Shown here: piece after piece, positions 26,301 through 35,777 of the stretch
How positions within the stretch are numbered: position 1 is the first letter of the stretch
Layout: every line of letters starts with the position of its first letter
Assembly: GCA_963698565.1 (NCBI GenBank)
Contig: CAVORH010000005.1
Coordinates: 101,555-165,554, forward strand
Source of the DNA: Sva-07 sp963698565
GTDB lineage: Bacteria; Actinomycetota; Acidimicrobiia; Acidimicrobiales; Ilumatobacteraceae
Reading direction: 5' to 3'
DNA: 64,000 nt
Translations under genes and position numbers: made by a program
Notes under the pieces: model-generated
Seen by the model: only the letters and a program-made list of their open reading frames with translations
The model's database searches: none
What the model was told of the DNA's origin: nothing

Positions 26301-26383
26301 CAAGTCCTCCTAGCGAGGGTGTCCATACTGACCGGGTACGCGCACTCGACGCAAGAGCGGCACCTGGTCGAGGGGCTGGAAGC

Positions 26384-26469
26384 CGCTCGATAGTGCCGCC
26401 CGTAATCCCGACTTAAATGCTTCAGGTCGCGTGCGACTTCGGCCCTTATGCCGTGCTCGATAATCGCGG
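26384..26469. repeat. interspersed 85-bp repeat, copy 10
   Basis: CTCGATAGTG at 26386, CCCGTAATCCCGAC, hairpin GTCG-CGTG-CGAC, then GGCCCTTATGCCGTGCTC and GATAATCGCGG (26459-26469). Motif spacing is 73 bp. Confidence 0.7.
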
Positions 26470-26583
26470 CGACGCAACGCCTTCAGATCCGTCTTTGATC
26501 CGGCAGTAGTCGGGCGTATCGGCTCTGGAGCCCTGCCGTCGTGGTGTTGGCTGGACGGGCTTGATGTCGCTTGACTCGTTGAC

Positions 26584-27060
26584 TCAGCTGATGTCGATGC
26601 CGCCTGCGGCGGCCAAGTCAGACACGAACTTTGGGAGCGGCGTCTCCGAGTGTTCGGCGCAGTGCCGGATGATGGCGACCGCAGCGAGCAGCGCGTACTG
26701 CCAGTACTGCTCGATCCAGTACGTCACCTCGTCGAGCAGGTCAGGCTCGAGCCCGCCGTGCATGGCGAAGGCGGTGAGAACCGCGTATTGGATGCGGCGA
26801 TGTTCCTTGCCGCGGAATTCGACCTCGCCCAGATGCTTCGACAAGAGATCCCGGTAGGCAACGCGGGGTGCGCGTGCGACGCCGGCGGTGCGGAGCGCGT
26901 CTTCGGCAAGTTCCATGAACACTTCGCCGGGGAAGGTGTTGTGGCGCACGTGAAGATCGGCGATCTCGGCGACGAGTTGATTGGCGTCGACCCCTCCGCC
27001 GAGACCGGCGAGCAGCCGCCGTGTCGCTTCGATGCGATCCTCCTCCGTGGGCTTCGCCAT
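26584..27060 (-). CDS. hypothetical alpha-helical protein
   Basis: 158 residues. It is predicted to be mainly helical, with TEEDRIEATRRLLAGLGGG, IADLHVRHNTFPGEVFMELA, KEHRRIQYAVLTAFAMHGG and YWIEQYWQYALLAAVAIIRH. The last block has a carboxymuconolactone-decarboxylase-like feel but lacks the CxxC/H pattern, so no family is claimed. The codon use is typical of a real high-GC gene. It lies 85 bp from the tandem acetyltransferase gene on the same strand. Confidence 0.7.
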   Translation of the reverse strand: MAKPTEEDRIEATRRLLAGLGGGVDANQLVAEIADLHVRHNTFPGEVFMELAEDALRTAGVARAPRVAYRDLLSKHLGEVEFRGKEHRRIQYAVLTAFAMHGGLEPDLLDEVTYWIEQYWQYALLAAVAIIRHCAEHSETPLPKFVSDLAAAGGIDIS

Positions 27061-27145
27061 GCCGACACGCTACGCGAACCGGCGAATGGGTCGATCCTGC
27101 ACCACGTCGAGTCAGGTCGCGTTGCTGCCCGCTCTGCAGGTGGGG

Positions 27146-28123
27146 TCAGAGCGTGAGTGAGTGGCGGAGCAGCGAGCGCCCGTGTCGGTCGACCGTCATC
27201 GCTTCAACGGTGGCGCCGAGGGTGGCGGCGACGGCGAGCGATGGCGTGTTGTTCGGGTCGACCAGGATGTGAGCACGGCGCGTCGCGGTGTGATCGCGCA
27301 GGAACTGCAGCGCAAGCCCGACCGCGACCGGCGCGATTCCTCGATGTCGGAACGTTGGGTGGACCCAATACGAGATGTTCGCCTCGCCCGGTGGTGCGTG
27401 GTCGCTGACCAAGTTCACGTCGACCGCAGCGACCGACGTCGCATCGGCCATGTCGACCGAGAACGTCCAGCGGGGTCCGTTTCCGAATGAATCGCTCACA
27501 CCGGCCAGCCATTCCAGCGCATGGGCGCGACGTTCGGTCGGTGTCATCGCTTCCCACTGATCGGCTTCGCCCGGCTGCCACAACCAGCGGATGTGTTCGG
27601 CGTCGCGGCCGGACAGGTCCATCTCCAAGTCGTCGCGGTGGCGACGCCGAATGGTCACAGTCCCGTCGCTGTAGGTCAGTGGCGGCACGGTTCGCTTGTA
27701 GTACGGGTTGCCGTCGAGGTCGGCCTGACGCTCGAAGCGGGTCCGTTCGGCAAGCGCTCGGGAACGCACGTTGTCGGGGTGAATGAGCAGCGTCGCGGTG
27801 CGGCACTGCCCGGTGATCGCGAGATGGTGCATCAGCAGTTGCAGTGCGCGTGTGGCGATGCCGTGTCCCCGATGTGATGCGAACACGTTGTAGCCGACGT
27901 TGACCTCGCCAGGCAGCAACCAGTACCGCTCGGCGTCGTGATCCACCCATCCGACGACGTCGGCGTCGACGGTGATGCACGCGACCGGATCCGGTTCGTC
28001 CGAGCCCGGACCCAAGAACCGATCGAACTCGGCGTCGCGGCCCGCCATCAGCCGTGCCGAGTCGCCGGGCTGTGGCGGCCTGATCGTCACGATCCCATCG
28101 GTGCGCTCCCACAACTCCGGCAC
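27146..28123 (-). CDS. tandem GNAT acetyltransferase
   Basis: 325 residues with two GNAT domains. The first (about 1-150) has VTIRPPQPGDSARLMAGRD and ASHRGHGIATRALQLLMHH. The second (about 155-325) has VTIRRRHRDDLEMDLSGRD and HPTFRHRGIAPVAVGLALQF. Both keep the R/Q-x-x-G-x-G/A acetyl-CoA loop. Such tandem proteins include mycothiol synthase, but length and motifs here do not prove that. The start at 28123 leaves a 130-bp divergent control region with the DUF6176 gene. Confidence 0.85.
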   Translation of the reverse strand: MPELWERTDGIVTIRPPQPGDSARLMAGRDAEFDRFLGPGSDEPDPVACITVDADVVGWVDHDAERYWLLPGEVNVGYNVFASHRGHGIATRALQLLMHHLAITGQCRTATLLIHPDNVRSRALAERTRFERQADLDGNPYYKRTVPPLTYSDGTVTIRRRHRDDLEMDLSGRDAEHIRWLWQPGEADQWEAMTPTERRAHALEWLAGVSDSFGNGPRWTFSVDMADATSVAAVDVNLVSDHAPPGEANISYWVHPTFRHRGIAPVAVGLALQFLRDHTATRRAHILVDPNNTPSLAVAATLGATVEAMTVDRHGRSLLRHSLTL

Positions 28124-28255
28124 CCGGTCAGCCTCCCACGGTCACGTCGGGGCCCACGAGCGAATTGCGCACGCCCCGACTCTGAGGCGAGTTCCGGCTC
28201 GACGAGACGAAGCCACTCGTGCGAGCGTCGGAGCAAAGCCGCGTACAGTCACTCC

Positions 28256-28576
28256 GTGCTTCGAGTCGTGATCCGCGATGTTCGTCCCGACAAGGTGGAA
28301 CTCTTGCGTGCGTGGCTGGCCGAGTTGAACGGACCGCGCCGAGATGAGGCACTGGCGACACTCGCTGACGAAGGCTGTCGCCATGAAGCTGCATTCCTCA
28401 TGGAGGGCCCCACCGGGCCGCTCCTCGTCTGGACCAGCGAGGCAGAAGACATCGATGCTGCGCTGCTTGCGTATCGCGAATCGACGCACGTCATCGACGC
28501 AGAACACAGACGCGTGCTACGAGAAGCGCTTGGCGACCCGATTCATCTGGAACAGGTCCTGGACCTACGGCCGTAA
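28256..28576 (+). CDS. DUF6176 family protein
   Basis: 106 residues from GTG 28256. It reads LRVVIRDVRPDKVELLRAWL, ELNGPRRDEALATLADEG, then ALLAYRESTHVIDAEHRRVL, which matches the DUF6176 pattern of small ferredoxin-fold proteins. No function is known. It is divergent from the tandem acetyltransferase and followed by repeat copy 11. Confidence 0.78.
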   Translation: MLRVVIRDVRPDKVELLRAWLAELNGPRRDEALATLADEGCRHEAAFLMEGPTGPLLVWTSEAEDIDAALLAYRESTHVIDAEHRRVLREALGDPIHLEQVLDLRP

Positions 28577-28640
28577 CGCCACGGTGGTGACAGACCATCC
28601 AGCCACCCAACAACTTCGCCGCTCACAAAGCCTTCAACGG

Positions 28641-28693
28641 CGCTCTGCGAGCCACGAGATAACGGCCCAAGCGTGACGTCACGCTTTCTCGGG
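28641..28693. repeat. interspersed repeat, copy 11 (partial)
   Basis: CTCTGCGAGCCACGAGATAA then CGGCCCAAGCGTGACGTCAC and GCTTTCTCGGG. The right arm matches copies 2 and 6. Confidence 0.6.
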
Positions 28694-28795
28694 ATGGGCC
28701 GGGGTCGAGCTCCTCTGGGTCGCTGATGCTGGGCGCGGTATCGGTCGTCGTTCGGCCCTCTCAGCGCCGTTCCGCCCCGGCGCTAGGGTCCGGCC

Positions 28796-29308
28796 GTGAC
28801 TGAGAACGACCCGCTTCGTGGTGACCTTGCGGCGTCATCGGAGTTCGAGCCTGTCAGGTACGCGTTGTCGGCCGTCGTGTACGCCGAACGAGGTGACGAG
28901 ATTCTGCTGCTGCAGCGGGCTGAGGGATCGGCCATGGCCGGTCAATGGTTCCTGCCCGGCGGGTTCGTCGAGGCGGGCGAACTCCCCGAGGAGGGGGCTC
29001 GACGTGAGCTCCTGGAGGAGGGAGGGGTTTCCATCGACGGCGAACTCGAGATTGTCGGCTGCTACCCGATGTATGTCTACGGATACGACATGCTTCAGAT
29101 CTCGTACCGTGGACGAGTAGCTGATGGCGACGTCACGATCAGTCACGAGCACGACGGCGCACGGTGGGTCAAGGCGTCGGACATGCGCTCGCTGCTCAGC
29201 GACGAGGTCATCACGGACATGGCCGATGGCAACGACGACGTCGCGCGCTTGCTCTCCCACATTCGAACCGATCTCGACCGATACCTCGCGCGAGTCCAGA
29301 CGGATTGA
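28796..29308 (+). CDS. NUDIX hydrolase
   Basis: 170 residues from GTG 28796. The Nudix box lies at about residues 56-78, with GGFVEAGELPEEGARREL and then LEEGGV. The N-terminal YALSAVVYAERGDEILLLQR is typical of the family. The substrate is unknown. It lies between repeat copies 11 and 12, on its own. Confidence 0.9.
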   Translation: MTENDPLRGDLAASSEFEPVRYALSAVVYAERGDEILLLQRAEGSAMAGQWFLPGGFVEAGELPEEGARRELLEEGGVSIDGELEIVGCYPMYVYGYDMLQISYRGRVADGDVTISHEHDGARWVKASDMRSLLSDEVITDMADGNDDVARLLSHIRTDLDRYLARVQTD

Positions 29309-29360
29309 GGCAGGCCCAATTCTCCGCGGCGAGTCATGGTTCGTGACATGCGGGTGAGGG

Positions 29361-29446
29361 CGCTCGATAACCACTCCCGAAATCGCGGGCCATCGTGCGA
29401 CCACCGCGCTGCAGTCCGGCCCATGTCGAGCACTGCACTTTCACGG
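29361..29446. repeat. interspersed 85-bp repeat, copy 12
   Basis: CTCGATAACCAC at 29363, CCCGAAATCGCGG, hairpin arms CGCGG/CCGCG, then CCGGCCCATGTCGAGCACTG and CACTTTCACGG. The CTCGATAAC to right-end distance is again about 74 bp. Confidence 0.7.
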
Positions 29447-29472
29447 GCAGTGCGTCCAGCTCTGCCGTGCAA

Positions 29473-29871
29473 TCAGCTGACTCCGGTGACATCGCCGGTC
29501 TCGTCGGTGGTGTAGGTGCCCTTGCTCAAGCCGAGCAGGACTAGCGCGTTGCCGAAGGGGTCGAGGACGACGCCCAGGCGGCCGACGGGGATCTCGAACG
29601 GCTCGGCGATGACCTGACCGCCGTTCGAGCGGAACACCTCGATCGCATCGTCGACCGATTCGACCAGCCAGTTCGGTTCGTAGCCGTGCTCGGTGGTGAG
29701 AACGATCTCGGAGTCACCGTCCGGGAGCTCGAGTCCTGCCTGACCGATGGCGTCGTTACGCCATTTCACTCGATGGCCCAGCACATCGACGTAGAAGTGG
29801 ATACCGGCGTCGATGTCCGGCACACGAACGGTGACCGCATCGACTTTGCGCAGGATTCCCGGGCCGCTCAT
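29473..29871 (-). CDS. VOC (glyoxalase-like) family protein
   Basis: 132 residues from MSGPGILRKVDAVTVRVPD. The pattern VRVPDIDAGIHFYVDVLGHR, then LVESVDDAIEVFRSNGGQ and VVLDPFGNALVLL, is that of the PhnB/VOC group. The usual first His is replaced (VDAVTV), so metal binding may be altered or the protein may be a binding protein. It is followed by repeat copy 12 on its 3' side. Confidence 0.85.
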   Translation of the reverse strand: MSGPGILRKVDAVTVRVPDIDAGIHFYVDVLGHRVKWRNDAIGQAGLELPDGDSEIVLTTEHGYEPNWLVESVDDAIEVFRSNGGQVIAEPFEIPVGRLGVVLDPFGNALVLLGLSKGTYTTDETGDVTGVS

Positions 29872-30084
29872 CGGCCAAGTCTTGCAGCTGGATCCTGACC
29901 GTCGCCCTGGAGCGCAGCGGTGAGCGCCGCGCTCGGCATCGGCGCACACTCTCACGGCTACGTCCCCAACCTGGCGATTGACGGCGGCACCACGCGATCA
30001 CCGCTGACTGGCGCTCGGGGGCCCAGCGCGGTCGCACGCGGAACTCTGTGGGATGGGAGCCACCACATCGGTGAGACTTGGACC

Positions 30085-30873
30085 GTGGCCGCCAACTACC
30101 CGAACTTCGAAGGAAAACACGGCGAGGACGCCTTCTTCAACCCCGATGACTTCGTTGCGTACCTGCGTCAGAACGGGGGCCTGGACGGCTACGAACCACC
30201 ACGATCGATCATCATGTGCTACCAGCGAAAGCTGTTCGAGTTCATCGTGGCCGTGGAGAACGCGGAGCAGCCGACTCTGGCGGCCACGTATCGCGGACTG
30301 GTGACGCTGCCGGACACCCAGGGCCAGGTGGCGGTGCTCGGCGATTTCGGCATCGGCGCACCCGTGGCCGCAGCAGTGCTCGAGGAGTTCATCGCGTTGG
30401 GCACTCGGCGATTCTTCTCGATTGGAACGGCGGGCAGCCTGCAACGTGATCTGCCGATCGGCCACACGGTGCTGTGCGATCGAGCGATTCGCGACGAAGG
30501 CGTGTCGCATCACTACCTCCCGTCTGCCACGTACGCCGCGGCGGAGCCTGGCATCACTGCAGCGTTCGAAGCGGAGCTGCAGTCCAAGCAGATCGAGTAC
30601 CGACGTGGCTCGTCATGGACGATCGACACTCCGTACCGCGAGACGGTCGCCGAAGCCCAGCACTATCAGCAGCAGGGCGTGCTCTGTGTCGAGATGGAAG
30701 CAGCAGCGCTCTTCGCAGTTGCCGAGTACCGCCAGGTAGGCGTCGGTGCTGCGTTCGTGATCAGCGACTCGCTTGCAGATCTCGTGTGGGATCCACAGTT
30801 CCACTCTGACGAGACCGCAACAGCCCTGCTCCGCCTGTACGAAGCCACCCGGGCCGTCGCCGCGGCGCCGTAG
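30085..30873 (+). CDS. nucleoside phosphorylase (uridine phosphorylase/MTAN-like)
   Basis: 262 residues from GTG 30085 (MAANYPNFEGKHGEDAF); the open frame begins at GTG 29920, but the extra 55 residues look non-coding. Motifs are GDFGIGAPVAAAVLEE, RRFFSIGTAGSLQRDLPIG and the purine/ribose site GVLCVEMEAAALFAVA. The reaction is phosphorolysis or hydrolysis of a nucleoside; the substrate is not fixed by sequence. It stands between the VOC gene and repeat copy 13. Confidence 0.85.
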   Translation: MAANYPNFEGKHGEDAFFNPDDFVAYLRQNGGLDGYEPPRSIIMCYQRKLFEFIVAVENAEQPTLAATYRGLVTLPDTQGQVAVLGDFGIGAPVAAAVLEEFIALGTRRFFSIGTAGSLQRDLPIGHTVLCDRAIRDEGVSHHYLPSATYAAAEPGITAAFEAELQSKQIEYRRGSSWTIDTPYRETVAEAQHYQQQGVLCVEMEAAALFAVAEYRQVGVGAAFVISDSLADLVWDPQFHSDETATALLRLYEATRAVAAAP

Positions 30874-30956
30874 GTGTCCGCCGGTGCTGCTGCGTTCGCC
30901 GACGACAACGACCGAACACCCAATCCCTCGTCGGGCGGCCACGTCCGCCCGACAAC

Positions 30957-31030
30957 CGGACGCATAATCGCTTACCCAAGCCCTCGGGTACTGACCGAGT
31001 GCGGCCCAAGCCGAATACTGCAAAATCGGA
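30957..31030. repeat. interspersed repeat, copy 13 (short form)
   Basis: GACGCATAATCGCTT, hairpin CTCGG-GTACTGA-CCGAG, then GCGGCCCAAGCCGAATACTG and CAAAATCGG. GCTT pairs with AAGC and GGG with CCC. Confidence 0.65.
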
Positions 31031-31108
31031 ATGGTAGGGGCGCTCTTGGACCACCAACGGGTTCCCCTTGGGCGCGTACGCCCTCGGTCCGTCAACGAAG
31101 ATGACATC

Positions 31109-31561
31109 GTGTACAACCACGAGCCTCCCGGCTACCACTGTCCCTTCTGTCGAAATCTGACAACAAGGGCGTCTGACTTCCCACTCGAGTTCCTTCATCG
31201 CGACGACCACGTCTTCGTGAAGATGAACCCGAAGTGGTGGCCGAGGAACCCGGGCGCGGTGCTCGTCATCCCGAACGATCACCACGAAAACGTCTACGAC
31301 CTCCCGGTCGAACTCGGGACACCAATTCAGCGAGCCGTTCGCTCGGCGGCCATCGCCATGAAGGCGGCATTCGGCTGCGACGGTGTCTCCACGCGTCAGC
31401 ACAACGAGCCCGACGGCAACCAAGACGTCTGGCACTATCACGTGCACGTCGTGCCGCGATGGAGAGATGATCGCTTCTACGGCTCCAGGGGCAGCCTCGC
31501 TGACGTAGAGGAACTTCGTCACCGAGCCGGTCTGCTGCGACGGGCCTGGCCGAAGCCGTGA
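31109..31561 (+). CDS. HIT family hydrolase
   Basis: 150 residues from GTG 31109 (MYNHEPPGYHCPFCR). The histidine triad is HYHVHVVPRW, with a possible zinc site from CPFC upstream and an early His. HIT proteins hydrolyse nucleotide phosphoramidates or dinucleoside polyphosphates. The in-frame sequence upstream of 31109 overlaps repeat copy 13 and is unlikely to be coding. Confidence 0.9.
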   Translation: MYNHEPPGYHCPFCRNLTTRASDFPLEFLHRDDHVFVKMNPKWWPRNPGAVLVIPNDHHENVYDLPVELGTPIQRAVRSAAIAMKAAFGCDGVSTRQHNEPDGNQDVWHYHVHVVPRWRDDRFYGSRGSLADVEELRHRAGLLRRAWPKP

Positions 31562-31701
31562 AGCGACGTCGGTGACCTGTACTCGAGAGCACCCACGCGC
31601 AATCTCGTCGAGGACATCGGGCCTCCCGCTCGGGAACGGCGCGTTGCGGAGGACTTTCGTCGAGCCTGTTGCCTTGAGCGCGGGTGCTTGGACCTGCGTC
31701 G

Positions 31702-32202
31702 TCACGTCTCGGGCGGTGGTTTGTCGGGTCTGCCTTCCTCGAGGTAAATGTGACCGGCGAGCATGTGCCTGAGGCGGCTTGCCAAGACAGGAATCACGTA
31801 GGCGTCGAGCTCGTCGACGCTCACGTATCGCCATTCACGAATCTCGTCGGCAGGCAGGACGATGCGTTCGATCTGCGTCGACGTGAGTGCGCCGCCATCG
31901 AACACGAACCGAAGCGCGCTCCCACGACCGCCGGGGGTCGGCGGGCGATAGTCAACACCCATGAGGCGTCCTGCTTCGACGTCGAGTCCGAGCTCCTCTT
32001 TGACCTCTCGGATGGCCGCGGCGGCCGGGGACTCGCCGGCCTCGACGACGCCACCTGGTAGGTGCCAGACGTCGTTGTAGGTGGGCTTGACCAGCAGGAT
32101 GCGCCCTGCTTCGTCAGTGAAGACCAGCCCCGTGGCGACTTGCGCCGTGGGCTGGTACCACGGCGGGAGCGGCTCGTCAGCATTGTCGGTCACGGCGTCC
32201 AT
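31702..32202 (-). CDS. NUDIX hydrolase
   Basis: 166 residues. The Nudix box appears as GGVVEAGESPAAAAIREV and then KEELGL, after LLVKPTYNDVWHLPGG. A C-terminal YVIPVLASRLRHMLAGH helix follows. It is the third NUDIX gene of the window and the last small gene before the relaxase module. Repeat copy 14 lies just before its start. Confidence 0.9.
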   Translation of the reverse strand: MDAVTDNADEPLPPWYQPTAQVATGLVFTDEAGRILLVKPTYNDVWHLPGGVVEAGESPAAAAIREVKEELGLDVEAGRLMGVDYRPPTPGGRGSALRFVFDGGALTSTQIERIVLPADEIREWRYVSVDELDAYVIPVLASRLRHMLAGHIYLEEGRPDKPPPET

Positions 32203-32270
32203 CTTTCCCCACCGGCATCAGTGCGCGATCAGACAGGTTCCGGTCCAGTTTCGCCGCGCACTTCGCCGCC

Positions 32271-32340
32271 CAGAATCACGGGTGCGCCGGCCGGTCGAGC
32301 ACTGCACTCCGGCCCTACTGCAGTGCTCGATATTCGCGGG
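32271..32340. repeat. interspersed repeat, copy 14
   Basis: CAGAATCACGGG on the left, GGTCGAGCACTGCACTCCGG then CCCTACTGCAGTGCTC and GATATTCGCGG on the right. GAGCACTGCA and TGCAGTGCTC are exact complements, so it can form a long hairpin. Confidence 0.65.
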
Positions 32341-32440
32341 GCCGCGACGGCTCCTTACCGGAATCGAGTTCCTCGTCGCGTCGCCCGAACAACGCGGGCA
32401 AGGCTTCGGACTTTCTCCGACCGCGCATGCGTCTCGACGC

Positions 32441-35400
32441 CTACAGCTCGATGCCGAGGTCGATCGTGCGGTCGGGTCGCGGGGGCTTTGGGATGTCGAT
32501 GCCTGCGTCGTGGGCCCAGCGAGTTGTTGCTTCGGCGAGTTGGCTGGTTCCGTTCAGCGTTCGGTCCCCGGTGAGCACGGCGACCATGTTGCGGAGTTCC
32601 GCAGCAGAGAGCTTGTGACCCTTGGCCCAGCGCTCCCACGCGTCGAGGGCATCGCAAACGACTTCGGCACGGTCGGCCTTGCCGTCGAGGTTGTTGAAGT
32701 CGTCGAGCAGTTCACGGGTGCTGTGGATGCGGTCGTGATGATCGACGATGTCGCGCAACTCGCTGAGCGGTCGACGGGTCGGCTCAGCTGCTTGCTCGCA
32801 TCTGGCGAGGCGCTCAGTGGCGACGGCGAGTACGTCGTTGGCGGCGGCGACGTTGCGTCGTGCTGATCGTCGCTGGAGTTTCCCGGCGTTTCGCAGGTCG
32901 CGTTCTGCGTTCCACAGATTCGACCGGGCTTCGGTGACGACCTGTTCGGCGTCGACCACCTGGGCTCGGAACGGGGCGTGTGCTGCCTGCGCTGCGGGTA
33001 GGTCGCGGCAGGCGTCGACGTAACGCTGTTTCTGCTCGGCTCGTTGATCGTCACGCTCGATGACCTTGCTTCGTGCGGATCGGGCGAGTTCGTCGGCGTC
33101 GTCTCGAAGGTCGTTAAACCAGTCCGGGATATGCGCTCGTCGCCGTGTAGTGGATCGTGGGACGGCGGCGGCGAGCGTTCGTCGCTGCACGGTGGCGGGG
33201 ATGTCGGCTCGGTCGACGGCGATGGCTGCTTCGAGGACACTGATGGCGTGGGTGAGGTTGTCGGTGTCGGCGACGAGAGCGTCGTTGTGGTTGCGTCCCC
33301 GGGTCATTCCGACGTAGAGCCCGCGGCCGGTGGTCGCTGTTGTGGCGAGGGTGATGGCGCGGTCGGCGGTGTCGCCTTGGGCGCCGTGTTCGGTGCTGGC
33401 GTATGCGAGTTGCACGTGGTCGCGGACGTAGTCGGCGGGCAGCGTGATGGTGCCGTGTCCACCGATGCGAGACACGGTGATGTCGCCGGTGTCGGAGGTG
33501 TTGGTGATGGTCCAACGTTCACGGTTTCGCACGGGCTCGCCGACCGTCGTGCGGAGTTGCCGGTCGTTTCGTCTGGTGACGACGATGTCGCCGACCATCG
33601 CCCAGTCTCCGTCGATACGGGTAGCAGTGGTCGGGTCGAGTTCGCCGTTGTCGAGACGGTGTTGTTGGATTCGGGTGTTGATCGCGGCGACGTGTTCGTT
33701 GCGGGTCGTCACGATCGACAACGACTCACCTGCGTCGCGACACCGAGTCCAGGTCTCCGCGATCGTGTCGAGATGATCCTGGAGGCTGCCGGCCCGGATT
33801 CGGCCGTGGGCGGCATACGTGTCGATCGCGGTGGGGTCACCGGCGCGCAGGCGCAATGTGGTGGCGGCTTCCCAGCTGTGAGTGAAGCGGTGGAGTTGCT
33901 CGAGTTCGACCGTCCGGGTGGTGTCGCAGAGTTCGGTGAACATTCCACCACGCCCGACCGCCTGCAGCTGGAAGGGGTCACCGATCAGCGCCAGGCGCCA
34001 CTGTCGCTGCTCGGCGTGCACGACGAGGCGGTAGAGGTCGGCAGTGTTCAACATGGCGGCCTCGTCGACCAGGATCGTCGCCCCCGCAGGCGGGATCGGC
34101 CACGGTCGGGTCGTGTCCGGGTGGTCGAGTTCAAAGATCAGCTTGGCGACCGTGTCACACTCCGCCCCGGTCTCCTGCTTCAACACCGCCGCAGCTCGTG
34201 CCGTCGGCGCCAACCCGACCACGACGCGATGTTGGGCGTGGAGGTCGGCGACGGCGGCTTCGAGCATCGCGGTCTTGCCGGCGCCCGCCGGTCCGACGAC
34301 CACGACGAGGCGGTCGTGGCCAGCAACGGCGCTCGCGGCGGTTCGCTGAGCGTCATCGAGTCGACCCTCGACGATCGTCGCCGACGGTGACACCTCGCGT
34401 GCTTGGGCATCGAGAGCGAAGGTGATGATGTGTTCCTCCTGGGCGAGGACATGGGCAGAGGTGGATTGCTTGGCGATCGGCTCGATCCACACCGACCGGC
34501 CATCGCTGCGCCGGTGCACTGCGGTGTCGGTCGGGTCGAGATCGACACACTCGGCGAGCACAGTGTCGACCGCCGCATCCAGAGCTGTCGCCCATGTCGT
34601 GGCGTCGCGTCCCGGTTGTGGGGACACCGTGTCGCAGAGCTGGCGCAGGACATCGAGGCGGTTCCATGCCGACTGCCGCGCGGCCAATGCTTCGACGACC
34701 TCGCCTGCGGCGACCGGTGACGCTTGCTGTGGGTGTTGGTGGGCGTAGGCGACTGCGGTGTCGGCAACGGTGGCGGGGTCGATACCGAGCGAACGGGCCT
34801 CGGCTTGCCACCGTGTCCGCAGATCTGTCACGCCGAGGCCGGTCTTTCGGTTGCGGGTGTCGACAGCGGCTTCTCGTTCCATCGCCGCGTACTCGAATGT
34901 CGTTGGCTCTCTGCCTTCACGGGTGTGGAACTCGGCGAGCTTGTCGCCCATCTCGACTTCGATCTCGCCCGCACGTTTCGAGAACTGCTCCAACAGACCG
35001 TCGTCGAGGCCGGCGATTTCGGCCTGGCCGTTCACGATCGGCTCGAACACCATCCCAAACCGGTGGGTGACCTCAGCTCGAAGCACGGATTGGTACAGGT
35101 AGCCGAAGGCCTGCTGATGCTTCTTCAACGCCAGCGCATCCAACGCCAACCAACGCCCATCCGCCGTCTGGACCTTCGCGGAGATCACCACATGGGTGTG
35201 GAGCTGCGGGTCATCAGCACGGCTCGTCGACTGACGGAACACTGCCATAGACAGCCCACCGGTCTCGGGGTGCAACCGTGCGCCGTTGGAGCGGATACGG
35301 GTCGTGGACGCGTACTTCTCGATCATCTCGATGGTGGCGTTGACGGCGGCGTCGTGGCACTCAGCGAAGCCGTTGTTGCCGGTGAGGCCCCACAGCACCG

Positions 35401-35710
35401 ACACCGACTTCGGTGCCGACAACGTCGCGTCATACCCGGCGACAGCCCGGATCGTGTTGCCGTGCTTGTCGACACGATCCGCCAACTCGCGCCCGAGGAG
35501 CATGCCGGTGTCGGGGTGGTAGCCCGACAGGAGCGCTTCGAGGGCGTCGGTCGTGACCTCGCCCGACAGGCCGAGTCCCGGGGCTTGGGACCCGGCCCAC
35601 ACGCCCGGCAACTCACCATCAGCTTTCGTGAGGTAGCCGGTGTAGTAGGCCGCTGACGCGCCCGCCCCCGACGCGAACAGCGTCGTCACCCGGATCACGA
35701 CCACTCCCAC
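32441..35710 (-). CDS. MobF-type relaxase/helicase (TraA/TrwC-like)
   Basis: 1089 residues. The N-terminal TrwC relaxase domain has LFASGAGASAAYYTGYL (a possible tyrosine pair), DATLSAPKSVSVLWGL and the metal triad region DPQLHTHVVISAKV. The SF1 helicase part has Walker A VGPAGAGKTAML, Walker B ILVDEAAML and GDPFQLQAVGRGG. The C terminus is charged and helical. The enzyme would nick oriT and lead the strand during conjugation. No type IV secretion or coupling genes are in the window, so the element is at most mobilisable from here. The frame is intact over 3.2 kb. Confidence 0.93.
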   Translation of the reverse strand: MGVVVIRVTTLFASGAGASAAYYTGYLTKADGELPGVWAGSQAPGLGLSGEVTTDALEALLSGYHPDTGMLLGRELADRVDKHGNTIRAVAGYDATLSAPKSVSVLWGLTGNNGFAECHDAAVNATIEMIEKYASTTRIRSNGARLHPETGGLSMAVFRQSTSRADDPQLHTHVVISAKVQTADGRWLALDALALKKHQQAFGYLYQSVLRAEVTHRFGMVFEPIVNGQAEIAGLDDGLLEQFSKRAGEIEVEMGDKLAEFHTREGREPTTFEYAAMEREAAVDTRNRKTGLGVTDLRTRWQAEARSLGIDPATVADTAVAYAHQHPQQASPVAAGEVVEALAARQSAWNRLDVLRQLCDTVSPQPGRDATTWATALDAAVDTVLAECVDLDPTDTAVHRRSDGRSVWIEPIAKQSTSAHVLAQEEHIITFALDAQAREVSPSATIVEGRLDDAQRTAASAVAGHDRLVVVVGPAGAGKTAMLEAAVADLHAQHRVVVGLAPTARAAAVLKQETGAECDTVAKLIFELDHPDTTRPWPIPPAGATILVDEAAMLNTADLYRLVVHAEQRQWRLALIGDPFQLQAVGRGGMFTELCDTTRTVELEQLHRFTHSWEAATTLRLRAGDPTAIDTYAAHGRIRAGSLQDHLDTIAETWTRCRDAGESLSIVTTRNEHVAAINTRIQQHRLDNGELDPTTATRIDGDWAMVGDIVVTRRNDRQLRTTVGEPVRNRERWTITNTSDTGDITVSRIGGHGTITLPADYVRDHVQLAYASTEHGAQGDTADRAITLATTATTGRGLYVGMTRGRNHNDALVADTDNLTHAISVLEAAIAVDRADIPATVQRRTLAAAVPRSTTRRRAHIPDWFNDLRDDADELARSARSKVIERDDQRAEQKQRYVDACRDLPAAQAAHAPFRAQVVDAEQVVTEARSNLWNAERDLRNAGKLQRRSARRNVAAANDVLAVATERLARCEQAAEPTRRPLSELRDIVDHHDRIHSTRELLDDFNNLDGKADRAEVVCDALDAWERWAKGHKLSAAELRNMVAVLTGDRTLNGTSQLAEATTRWAHDAGIDIPKPPRPDRTIDLGIEL

Positions 35711-35777
35711 CTACGCGCGGGCACCTGTCTGGAAATTGAAGAACGAGCGAAGCGAGCGACGAACACGGGAACGGGCC

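Noticed and set aside
17314..32340. Calling the repeats standard integron attC sites
   Set aside because: The RYYYAAC and GTTRRRY boxes are absent in nearly all copies, the genes lie in both orientations, and the only integrase in view is phage-type, not IntI.
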